DNA of 5,036 bases from Candidatus Hodarchaeota archaeon (GTDB lineage: Archaea; Asgardarchaeota; Heimdallarchaeia; Hodarchaeales; Hodarchaeaceae), in contig JAEOSR010000126.1 in assembly GCA_016840285.1 (NCBI GenBank), positions 1 through 5,036 on the forward strand, written 5' to 3'. Below, piece by piece: positions 1 through 5,026 of this stretch. Position numbers and translations under genes: made by a program. The notes below the pieces were generated by a model that did not search any database, was not told the origin of the DNA, and was given only the letters and a program-made list of their open reading frames with translations. The first letter of the stretch is position 1. Each line of letters opens with the position of its first letter.

Positions 1-635
1 GGTTTTTGATCTTTATATTAGCTCCTTTCGAAGTAGAAGATGTCCTAGAGGACATTGAAGTTTTAGGACTCATTACCAACCACGAATCTGAAGCAATCCT
101 TCTTAAGAACTCACTTCAAGAACGCATTGATGGAATCAAACAAAATTCGTCATCTTTTACATTTAAACCCAAAATTTTCCTTGAATATTTTTCAGAACCC
201 TTGTATACGTATGGAAAAGGGACGTATGGTCATGATTTAATTGAGCTTGCAGGGGGAATCAACGTTGCAGAAAATGCAACAGGACTCTATCCACAGATTA
301 ATAATGAGTTTGTAATAACCCAAAATCCTGACATAATTTTTTATGCAAAGGGTCCGTGGACAACCACGAATGCTTCTACGATTAGCAACAGAACAGGTTG
401 GAATATAATTAATGCTGTTAGAAATGGGCAAATTTATCCCATTAATGAAGACTGGATTTCTAGAGGTGGTCCTAGGATAATAGATGGTCTTGAAGAAATC
501 TATTCAAAAGTCAAACTAGTGGCATCTCCAAACGATAGTAGTGTTACAGTGGCCTTTGAATGGCATTGGGCTCTTTTATTGATCCCTATTACTGCTTTTG
601 TGGTGGTTAAGCGTCGTTTTTCATCGTACAAATAA
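1..635 (+). CDS. Substrate-binding protein of FecB/BtuF-type ABC importer (5'-truncated, C-terminally anchored)
   Basis: This is the C-terminal part of an extracytoplasmic binding protein for cobalamin, haem or iron-siderophore (Peripla_BP_2 type). The frame is open to the window edge. The TTG at 6-8 is not a credible start, because the protein enters mid-fold in the linker helix (APFEVEDVLEDIEVLG), which normally follows the N-terminal lobe. Counting that TTG as residue 1, the C-terminal lobe shows the family landmarks HDLIELAGGINVAENATG (76-93), NPDIIFYAKGP (107-117), and WISRGGPRIIDGLEEI (150-165), the usual closing motif. A hydrophobic segment at about 185-201 followed by KRR predicts a C-terminal membrane anchor, in place of a free periplasmic form. 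The permease gene follows 35 nt after the stop, and then the ATPase. The family is secure; the substrate cannot be told from the sequence. Confidence 0.9.
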   Translation, partial: FLIFILAPFEVEDVLEDIEVLGLITNHESEAILLKNSLQERIDGIKQNSSSFTFKPKIFLEYFSEPLYTYGKGTYGHDLIELAGGINVAENATGLYPQINNEFVITQNPDIIFYAKGPWTTTNASTISNRTGWNIINAVRNGQIYPINEDWISRGGPRIIDGLEEIYSKVKLVASPNDSSVTVAFEWHWALLLIPITAFVVVKRRFSSYK

Positions 636-670
636 GTTATTATTCTTAGAAGAGGTTGTTAGTAATAAAA

Positions 671-1819
671 ATGTCTAGATTTTTCCGGAGATTAAGTAGT
701 GCGCAAAATTCATCTGATATGTACGAGTTTTATCATAGGAAGAAACTCTATTGGGGTCTGATACTAATTTTTAGTGTATTAATACTCCTGTGCATTGGAT
801 TCATCGCACTCTTATTTGGATCTGCTGGTCCAATCGGCCCAGCAAGCACAAGATTGCTAACTGTTTCGGATGTGATCCAACAAATCACGAAGAATAGCTA
901 CCAGTTCATACTCCAAGTGTTAGGATTTCCTGTCCAGGAAGAGAGTTCTATTCAGAAAGTCATAATTTGGGATATTCGTTTTCCCAGGGTTATCATGGGG
1001 GCCTTAGCTGGGATGGCATTAGCCGTTGCAGGCACTATTATGCAAGCAATATTCAGAAATCCCATGGCGGATCCATATATTCTGGGATTAGCTTCTGGGG
1101 CTTCTGTTGGCGCATCAATAGCTATAATTGCTGGTGGTACAATAGGGTTCCTTGCTGGATACACTCTTCCTGTTTTTGCTTTTGGTGGCTCACTTTTAAC
1201 AATAATTGTAGTCTATTATATTTCCAATATTCGTGGTATGGTCAGAATTAATACGCTACTCTTATCAGGAATTGCTGTGGGATCTTTTATGGCAGCAATA
1301 ACCTCTTTTCTAACATATATCTCTGGGCAGCACTTGAGGCCAATAATATTCTGGTTAATGGGGGGATTATCATTAGCTGAAGGAGATTGGGAGTCAATAT
1401 TCATCGCTGCTGTGATTATTATCCCAGCGTGTGTAATCAGTCTGTTTTTTGCCAAACCATTGAACCTACTATTACTTGGAGAGGAAACCGCTCAATATCG
1501 GGGATTAGATGCTCAGAAAGTCCAGAAAATATTATTAGTACTCGCATCTTTGATTACAGGGGTTGCAGTAGCGTTTACTGGCGTGATAGGTTTTGTCGGA
1601 TTAATTATACCACATTTAATCCGATTAATCACGGGGCCCGATCACAGAATATTACTTCCCACTTCCTGCTTAATCGGAGCTAGTTTCTTGATTATGGCTG
1701 ATATTGTTGCAAAAACCGTTATTTATCCAACTGAACTTCCTGTTGGAATTATTACGGCTCTTTGTGGTACTCCGTTCTTCCTGTACCTCTTACGGAAACA
1801 AAAAAAGATCGGGTTTTAA
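671..1819 (+). CDS. FecCD/BtuC-family ABC transporter permease
   Basis: This is the membrane subunit of a type II ABC importer for cobalamin, haem or iron-siderophore, which works as a homodimer. The 382-aa protein is hydrophobic throughout, with about ten TM helices. Family landmarks are RFPRVIMGALAGMALAVAG (103-121), FRNPMADPYILGLASGASVGA (128-148), the coupling-helix region GEETAQYRGLD (270-280), which meets the ATPase, and GFVGLIIPHLIRLITGPDHR (307-326). It is longer than many relatives (about 330 aa), owing to a roughly 25-residue cytoplasmic N-tail and an extended extracellular loop (about 48-98). I chose ATG at 671; an in-frame TTG at 656 would add five residues but sits directly on the purine-rich AGAGG (651-655). 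From 671 that AGAGG lies 15 nt away, rather far for a Shine-Dalgarno site, so the start is only fairly certain. The ATPase start lies 13 nt after the stop. Confidence 0.95.
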   Translation: MSRFFRRLSSAQNSSDMYEFYHRKKLYWGLILIFSVLILLCIGFIALLFGSAGPIGPASTRLLTVSDVIQQITKNSYQFILQVLGFPVQEESSIQKVIIWDIRFPRVIMGALAGMALAVAGTIMQAIFRNPMADPYILGLASGASVGASIAIIAGGTIGFLAGYTLPVFAFGGSLLTIIVVYYISNIRGMVRINTLLLSGIAVGSFMAAITSFLTYISGQHLRPIIFWLMGGLSLAEGDWESIFIAAVIIIPACVISLFFAKPLNLLLLGEETAQYRGLDAQKVQKILLVLASLITGVAVAFTGVIGFVGLIIPHLIRLITGPDHRILLPTSCLIGASFLIMADIVAKTVIYPTELPVGIITALCGTPFFLYLLRKQKKIGF

Positions 1820-1822
1820 AAA

Positions 1823-1828
1823 AGGTGA
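1823..1828 (+). promoter_or_regulatory. Ribosome binding site deciding the ATPase start
   Basis: AGGTGA matches the anti-Shine-Dalgarno complement and lies 4 nt before ATG 1833, in the 13-nt gap after the permease stop. It supports the short, family-consistent start over the upstream extension that would overlap the permease. Confidence 0.7.
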
Positions 1829-1832
1829 AAAA

Positions 1833-2630
1833 ATGGATTTAAAAGTTGAAAACTTATCATTCAGTTACGAAAATGTGGGTGTACTCAGTGATGTGACCTT
1901 TAAAGCAAAACACGGGAAAATAACTGGTATTATTGGCCCAAATGGGTCAGGAAAGACTACATTGATACGGTGTATTGCAAAAATCTTGAAACCAAACCAA
2001 GGAACCGTTTTTTTTGATGATAAGGACACTCGGATTTATACAAATAGAGAACTTGCGCAAGTCCTTTCAGTTGTACCTCAGATAACTAATCTTAGCACAG
2101 GGTTCACAGTTTTTGAAACAGTGTTATTAGGAAGATATCCACATTTAGGGTTATTTCAACGGGAATCAAAGGAGGATTATAACACAGTAAATTCCACCCT
2201 AGAGCGAGTAGGTATAGCTCACCTAGCTAAGAGGGATGTCGATGAGCTTAGTGGGGGTGAAAAACAACTTGTGACAATAGCCCTCGCTCTGGCACAGGAT
2301 CCACAGATTTTATGTCTGGATGAGCCAACTCTTCATCTTGATATCAACATGCAGTACAAGATTATGGATTTATGCAAAGAGGTCAGTCGTGATAAGCGAA
2401 TCGTAGTGATAGTTGTCCTTCATGACCTTGCTCTAGCCGCACAGTACTGTGATGATCTTATTATCCTTAAAGGTGGCAGAGTGACAGCTATGGGTTCACC
2501 TGATGAAGTAATTGATGAAAAATTCATTTTGGATACCTATGGAGTAGAAGTAATAGTTGGACAAGATGAGTTATCAGGATTGAGATACATCCTACCCAGT
2601 CTTAATTCAAAAGTGAAGACACTTCATTGA
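1833..2630 (+). CDS. FecE/BtuD-family ABC transporter ATP-binding protein
   Basis: This 265-aa cytoplasmic ATPase powers the importer encoded just upstream. All catalytic motifs are intact: Walker A GPNGSGKTT (35-43), Q-loop Gln83 in SVVPQ, signature LSGGE (139-143), Walker B ILCLDEP (159-165) with catalytic Glu164, D-loop LHLD (167-170), and H-switch His197 in LHDLALA. The spacing and the FETVLLGRYPHLGLF segment (94-108) are typical of the iron-chelate/cobalamin/haem class. The start is ATG 1833, preceded by the Shine-Dalgarno-like AGGTGA at 1823-1828. The open frame extends back to about 1704, but that stretch overlaps the permease gene in another frame and has no ABC homology, so it is excluded. 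The gene is co-transcribed with the two upstream genes and is the last of the operon. The family is certain; the substrate is undetermined. Confidence 0.96.
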   Translation: MDLKVENLSFSYENVGVLSDVTFKAKHGKITGIIGPNGSGKTTLIRCIAKILKPNQGTVFFDDKDTRIYTNRELAQVLSVVPQITNLSTGFTVFETVLLGRYPHLGLFQRESKEDYNTVNSTLERVGIAHLAKRDVDELSGGEKQLVTIALALAQDPQILCLDEPTLHLDINMQYKIMDLCKEVSRDKRIVVIVVLHDLALAAQYCDDLIILKGGRVTAMGSPDEVIDEKFILDTYGVEVIVGQDELSGLRYILPSLNSKVKTLH

Positions 2631-2642
2631 GGAGTCCTCAAT
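2626..2642. repeat. Perfect 17-nt palindrome at the end of the importer operon
   Basis: ATTGAGGAGTCCTCAAT has 8-bp arms around a single central G and overlaps the ATPase stop codon (2628-2630). As RNA it could form a 7-bp stem with a 3-nt loop at the 3' end of the operon mRNA. As DNA it is a good shape for a dimeric regulator. No T-run follows directly, so it is not a classical intrinsic terminator. Its role is unknown. Confidence 0.5.
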
Positions 2643-2659
2643 CAATTGAATTGGGATAA

Positions 2660-2680
2660 GTAGAAAGATTCTTCATCTAA
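2660..2680 (+). promoter_or_regulatory. Weak candidate promoter of the AEC carrier gene
   Basis: GTAGAAAGATTCTT at 2660-2673 resembles a degenerate form of the GTAAAA-NN-CTTTTTA promoter module found at 3605 and 4821. Its centre is about 27 bp before ATG 2700, the distance expected for a leaderless archaeal transcript. The A/T box is interrupted by C, so support is weak. Confidence 0.25.
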
Positions 2681-2699
2681 GAGATTTGAACACCCTTAT

Positions 2700-3608
2700 A
2701 TGAATAACGTATTTCCAATTATTTTTTCTATTATAATTCTCTTTATTTTAGGAATTTTGCTTAGATCTACCAACCTCTTAAAACAGGACGACGCAGATAT
2801 CCTTCTAAAAATAGTTTTTTACGTCTCATTGCCAGCATTAATTCTCAATACCATTCCCGCTGTTGATATCAATCTAAATTTCTTTTTTTTGCCAATCCTT
2901 TCCTCTTTGATAATTATTATCACCTTTCTAGTTTCTAATTTAGTGGCTAATTTTCAAGAGTTTGAGGAAAAGACCAAAGGAGTTTTTCTCATTGGAACAA
3001 TGATTATGAATTTAGGATTCAACGTTCCATTTGTACTAGGAGCTTATGGATTGGAAGGATTTGCCCGAGCTTCCTTTTTTGATATAGGGAATATAACCTT
3101 AACATTGTCCTTAACCTACTATATTGCTCAGAAATATGGTTCTAACAATGGTGAGGAGGAGATCTCGTTCTTGAACAAGAAATTATTAACGTCTCCACCA
3201 TTAATAGCTTTAATTATCGGAATATTACTCAATTTTACAGGGATTTCTTTCGATTCTAATATTAATTATCTTCTAGACCTATTAGGCGGGTTACTGACTC
3301 CACTCCTGATGTTATCAATAGGTATATATTTTAATCCGAAATTAGAAAAGATTTTTCCCGTTTCTCAAGTTATTCTCATTAGGATGGGATTAGGATTAAT
3401 CTTTGGGATTGTTTTCACTCTTCTACTAGGACTAGATGATCTTTCAAGTAAAATTGTCATAATTAGCTCTGCTGCTCCCGTTGGTTTCAATACGTTAACT
3501 TTTGCCTCCCTTGAAGAGCTGGATAAGGAGTTTGCAGCTAACATCCTTTCATTTGGCATTCCACTAGGGATTATAACAATCTCCCTCTTGTTGATCATAC
3601 TTGCGTAA
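2700..3608 (+). CDS. AEC (auxin efflux carrier) family permease
   Basis: This 302-aa integral membrane transporter of the Mem_trans/AEC family has about ten TM helices in two halves separated by a polar loop (about 145-162). The start region is typical: a first TM helix, then LLRSTNLLKQDDADILLKIVFYVSLPALIL (20-49). Later landmarks are MNLGFNVPFVLGAYG (103-117), LGGLLTPLLMLSIGIYF (195-211) and SSAAPVGFNTLTFASL (256-271). Prokaryotic members are secondary carriers of organic anions such as malate or malonate, but most are uncharacterised, and the substrate here cannot be assigned. ATG 2700 places the first helix correctly at the N-terminus. There is no Shine-Dalgarno site (CACCCTTAT precedes it), so translation is probably leaderless. 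It is separated from the importer operon by 69 nt and a palindrome, and is likely its own unit. The next gene's promoter overlaps its stop codon. Confidence 0.92.
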   Translation: MNNVFPIIFSIIILFILGILLRSTNLLKQDDADILLKIVFYVSLPALILNTIPAVDINLNFFFLPILSSLIIIITFLVSNLVANFQEFEEKTKGVFLIGTMIMNLGFNVPFVLGAYGLEGFARASFFDIGNITLTLSLTYYIAQKYGSNNGEEEISFLNKKLLTSPPLIALIIGILLNFTGISFDSNINYLLDLLGGLLTPLLMLSIGIYFNPKLEKIFPVSQVILIRMGLGLIFGIVFTLLLGLDDLSSKIVIISSAAPVGFNTLTFASLEELDKEFAANILSFGIPLGIITISLLLIILA

Positions 3609-3620
3609 AAGACTTTTTAT
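3605..3620 (+). promoter_or_regulatory. BRE/TATA core promoter for the two-TM protein gene
   Basis: GTAAAAGACTTTTTAT combines a BRE-like purine element with a TATA-like box at 3613-3620. The spacing predicts transcription starting at about 3641-3644, some 6-9 nt before the GTG start at 3650. It overlaps the TAA stop of the AEC gene (3606-3608). Very similar elements occur at 4821 and 5010. Confidence 0.6.
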
Positions 3621-3649
3621 TCCCCATTAGGTAATTTATTGTATCCATT

Positions 3650-4036
3650 GTGGTCATCAATTCAGTTGAGGGATATACCATTACATCAGCAATACCCCCC
3701 AGTATTCGAAAAATTCTTGATTCAGGCAGAGGAGAGGTAGCTCAATTAGAACGCCAATACCATTTATGGGTACTCATCACCGTGTTAGCTGTAACTGCAG
3801 GCGTTTTCATGATTGGGGCTTCAATCATTTTGTTCCTGCTGGAAACGGATGATGATCTTTCGATGGTTCGTCTATTGATTGGATTAGCAGCAGGGGCGGA
3901 TTTCATTGTATCTTATTTTGTGTTTCAAGAAATGATAGCCCGTAGACGTTATCTTTTGGAGGTACAGAAAATGATGCTTCAAGGGCTCTCGTTTTTAGAT
4001 TCAGTACGTCGGGGTTTTCGGGATTTATTCGGATAA
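3650..4036 (+). CDS. Small two-TM membrane protein of unknown function
   Basis: I do not recognise this 128-aa protein with confidence. It has a polar N-terminal region (1-38) ending in an amphipathic stretch (RGEVAQLERQYH), TM1 at about 39-64, a short acidic loop (ETDDD, 65-69), TM2 at about 73-96 with a buried Asp84, then a basic helical tail (RRRYLLEVQKMMLQGLSFLDSVRRGF). The positive charges favour both ends in the cytoplasm. The arrangement of a helix leading into TM1, a glycine/alanine-rich TM2 and a following amphipathic helix is reminiscent of the two-TM domain associated with TRADD-N-like proteins in prokaryotic signalling systems, but this is only a resemblance in pattern. GTG 3650 is the start that fits the promoter at 3605 and gives an almost leaderless mRNA; no Shine-Dalgarno site is present. 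Confidence 0.75.
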   Translation: MVINSVEGYTITSAIPPSIRKILDSGRGEVAQLERQYHLWVLITVLAVTAGVFMIGASIILFLLETDDDLSMVRLLIGLAAGADFIVSYFVFQEMIARRRYLLEVQKMMLQGLSFLDSVRRGFRDLFG

Positions 4037-4051
4037 TAAAGTATTAAACAA

Positions 4052-4069
4052 AGTTTGAGTAGTTTGAGG
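4052..4069 (+). repeat. Tandem 9-mer AGTTTGAG(T/G), two copies
   Basis: AGTTTGAGT (4052-4060) is followed directly by AGTTTGAGG (4061-4069), in the gap between the two small genes. A related TCTGAGG follows at 4070-4076. It could be chance or a regulator site; nothing more can be said. Confidence 0.3.
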
Positions 4070-4101
4070 TCTGAGGCATTCCTTTACACTTAAAAGATAT
4101 C

Positions 4102-4121
4102 ATTAAGACCTAAAGCTTAAT
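4102..4121. promoter_or_regulatory. Inverted repeat ATTAAG-N8-CTTAAT upstream of the coiled-coil protein gene
   Basis: Perfect 6-bp arms ATTAAG (4102-4107) and CTTAAT (4116-4121) surround eight bases, just downstream of a TATA-like TTAAAAGAT (4090-4098) and 45 nt before the ATG at 4167. The position suits an operator. The arms are AT-rich, so chance is possible. Confidence 0.3.
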
Positions 4122-4166
4122 CTATTCTGTTCAGTAAAAAATACCAAATAAAAGAGGAAACTGTAA

Positions 4167-4571
4167 ATGCCAGAAGTTCCAATACCAGGGATGGCCTTTA
4201 AGGCTAGCTTGTCAAAAAAGGATGGAAGAAATGTTGTAGAGCTAATTTTTCGGGGTGATATCATTACAACTGTTGATATTTCAGGTAATTTAACAGAAGC
4301 AGCCATTCGCAGCGCTCTCAAACAAGCCTGCGTTGAATCTGATGTTGAACATCAAATTACTGAGGCAACCTTAAGTCAAGTGGCTGGAAATTTGTATAAA
4401 CAAGCAGGAATCGGCGAAGGAAAAGCTTTAATACCACACGAATTTGAGCTAGGCGGAGAGGCGACGGAAATGGATCGGAAATTAGCAATCATCATTACCT
4501 CACTGCAAAAACTCCACAAACGACTGGATAAAATCGAAACAATGCTTGAGGTTTCTTCAGAACAAGAGTAA
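4167..4571 (+). CDS. Small soluble protein with C-terminal coiled coil, unknown function
   Basis: I do not recognise this 134-aa protein. It has no signal peptide or TM segment and is predicted cytoplasmic. Residues about 9-40 look like beta strands (AFKASLSKKDGRNVVELIFRGDIITTVDIS by pattern), residues 42-80 are helical (LTEAAIRSALKQACVESDVE, then LSQVAGNLYKQAG), and a linker (81-99) leads to a coiled coil. That coiled coil is strongly supported: hydrophobic residues at 102, 106, 109, 113, 116, 120, 123 and 127 follow perfect 4-3 heptad spacing, so it should form dimers or bind a helical partner. ATG 4167 is preceded by GAGG (4154-4157) with a 9-nt spacer, a plausible ribosome site. It lies 130 nt after the two-TM gene on the same strand and may have its own promoter (TATA-like TTAAAAGAT at 4090). 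Confidence 0.8.
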   Translation: MPEVPIPGMAFKASLSKKDGRNVVELIFRGDIITTVDISGNLTEAAIRSALKQACVESDVEHQITEATLSQVAGNLYKQAGIGEGKALIPHEFELGGEATEMDRKLAIIITSLQKLHKRLDKIETMLEVSSEQE

Positions 4572-4580
4572 TTCCGTAGA

Positions 4581-4595
4581 TATTTCTTCCTTTTT
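4581..4595 (+). terminator. Candidate oligo-T terminator of the coiled-coil protein gene
   Basis: A pyrimidine-rich run (TATTTCTTCCTTTTT) ending in five T residues starts 10 nt after the stop codon. Archaeal RNA polymerase can terminate at U-rich tracts without a hairpin. It lies just before the tRNA promoter, where a terminator would be expected. Confidence 0.45.
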
Positions 4596-4614
4596 GTAAA
4601 GAATCTATATATAT
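4596..4614 (+). promoter_or_regulatory. BRE/TATA promoter of the tRNA-Tyr gene
   Basis: GTAAAGAATC (BRE-like) is followed by the TATA box TATATATAT (4606-4614), the strongest in the window. With a start about 26 bp past the box centre, transcription would begin near 4636, giving a 5' leader of roughly 13 nt to be removed by RNase P before 4649. Confidence 0.7.
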
Positions 4615-4687
4615 TTTCTTCCAAAATCCTAGATAACACCAAAGTTCTCCCTTGGTAGCTCAGCCTGGCAAGAGCCCCCGGCTGTAG

Positions 4688-4740
4688 ACTTAGTTCGCAC
4701 CTCAGAGAATCCGATGAAGAGTGTGTCAGCTGGAACAGCC
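4688..4740 (+). other. tRNA-Tyr intron 1 (53 nt, canonical position 37/38)
   Basis: The splice sites form a bulge-helix-bulge motif. The anticodon stem is the outer helix, and the central 4-bp helix is CTGT (4682-4685) with ACAG (4735-4738). The 3-nt bulges are AGA (4686-4688) and CCA (4739-4741), each cut between its second and third base by the tRNA splicing endonuclease. The inner helix is weaker: a C-A mismatch, then TTAGTT (4690-4695) with AGCTGG (4728-4733), including three G-U pairs. It continues as CGCAC (4696-4700) with GTGTG (4721-4725). The terminal loop is about 20 nt (4701-4720). Confidence 0.9.
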
Positions 4741-4762
4741 ACCGGGTTGTCCCGTGTTCGAA

Positions 4763-4792
4763 CGGAAGGATTAAAATATTTCTTCCCGAAAT
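4763..4792 (+). other. tRNA-Tyr intron 2 (30 nt, T-loop position 59/60)
   Basis: This is a textbook BHB. The T-stem is the outer helix, and the central 4-bp helix is TTCG (4757-4760) with CGAA (4787-4790). The 3-nt bulges are AAC (4761-4763) and ATT (4791-4793), and the inner helix is GGAAG (4764-4768) with CTTCC (4782-4786), closing a 13-nt loop. Cutting each bulge after its second base joins TTCGAA to T, restoring the consensus T-loop TTCGAAT. The intron itself pairs with the T-loop sequence, so the T-arm stays hidden until splicing. Confidence 0.92.
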
Positions 4793-4820
4793 TCACGGCC
4801 AAGGGACTCTTCTTCCTCAT

Positions 4821-4837
4821 GTAAAAACCTTTTTAAT
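4821..4837 (+). promoter_or_regulatory. BRE/TATA-like element downstream of the tRNA (promoter or T-run terminator)
   Basis: GTAAAAACCTTTTTAAT closely matches the promoter at 3605. It predicts transcription from about 4859, with no convincing gene following. Its five-T run, 24 nt after the tRNA, could equally serve as the tRNA terminator. Confidence 0.4.
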
Positions 4838-5009
4838 GAGAACTTTGAGATCATGTAGCGAAATTTGGATGAAATGCAATTTTTCTAAGAGAACTAGAGA
4901 CATTTTTGGAATTATCACAAATTCTAGAGAGGAAAACCTTGTACATAAGGAATAAGTAACAGTTCGATACTTAGTAGAGACTTAAGAATCTGAAAGAAAA
5001 GGTGCTTGT
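4838..5009. other. Intergenic stretch without a convincing gene
   Basis: No RNA gene or clear coding sequence is visible. It is AT-rich and contains the hexamer TAGAGA at 4895, 4925 and 4975, with a fourth just beyond at 5024. A 28-codon ATG frame (4869-4955, beginning MKCNFSKRTRD) lies about 10 nt after the start predicted from the element at 4821. It has no ribosome site or recognisable similarity, so it is not called as a gene. Confidence 0.5.
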
Positions 5010-5026
5010 GTAAAAAATCTTTTTAG
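5010..5026 (+). promoter_or_regulatory. BRE/TATA-like promoter pointing out of the window
   Basis: GTAAAAAATCTTTTTAG repeats the module seen at 3605 and 4821. Transcription would start near 5048, just past the window end, so it probably serves a + strand gene beyond it. Confidence 0.45.

Larger units (their letters stand above)
4649..4806 (+). tRNA. tRNA-Tyr(GUA): tRNA-Tyr (GUA anticodon) with two BHB introns, at 37/38 and 59/60
   Basis: After removing introns 4688-4740 and 4763-4792, a 75-nt tRNA folds perfectly. The acceptor CCCTTGG (4649-4655) pairs with CCAAGGG (4799-4805), and the discriminator is A4806. The D-stem is GCTC/GAGC (4658-4661 with 4672-4675), its loop holding GG at 4667-4668. 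The anticodon stem is CCCGG/CCGGG (4677-4681 with 4742-4746), with loop CTGTAGA and anticodon GTA at 4684-4686. The variable loop is TTGTC, and the T-stem CCGTG/CACGG (4752-4756 with 4794-4798) has the spliced loop TTCGAAT. All four stems lack mismatches. The C1-G72 pair is the known archaeal tyrosine identity element and agrees with the anticodon. The 3' CCA is not encoded. Read without splicing, the T-arm cannot form, so simple searches may miss or mis-score it. Confidence 0.93.

Noticed and set aside
967..1251. 94-aa plus-strand frame within the permease
   Set aside because: It is a Trp/Tyr/Cys-rich shadow of the strongly conserved FecCD permease frame.
1704..1832. 43-residue N-terminal extension of the ATPase frame
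   Set aside because: It lies inside the permease gene in another frame. The ABC fold begins at MDLKVENLSF, with AGGTGA just before ATG 1833.
4376..4642. 88-aa minus-strand open frame
   Set aside because: It is antisense to the coiled-coil protein gene and the tRNA promoter, with Ser/Arg-rich low-complexity content typical of a shadow frame.
4701..4730. Box C/D guide RNA inside tRNA intron 1
   Set aside because: CCGATGA matches the C box poorly and no CUGA D box follows at a suitable distance, so an intronic modification guide is not supported.
4752..4770. T-arm read directly as CCGT-GTTCGA-ACGG, ending the tRNA near 4770
   Set aside because: This gives a 4-bp stem and 6-nt loop and leaves the acceptor stem without a partner. 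The second intron restores all pairs perfectly.
4629..4820. 63-aa minus-strand open frame
   Set aside because: It covers the tRNA-Tyr gene, whose paired stems explain the sequence. The protein has no recognisable character.
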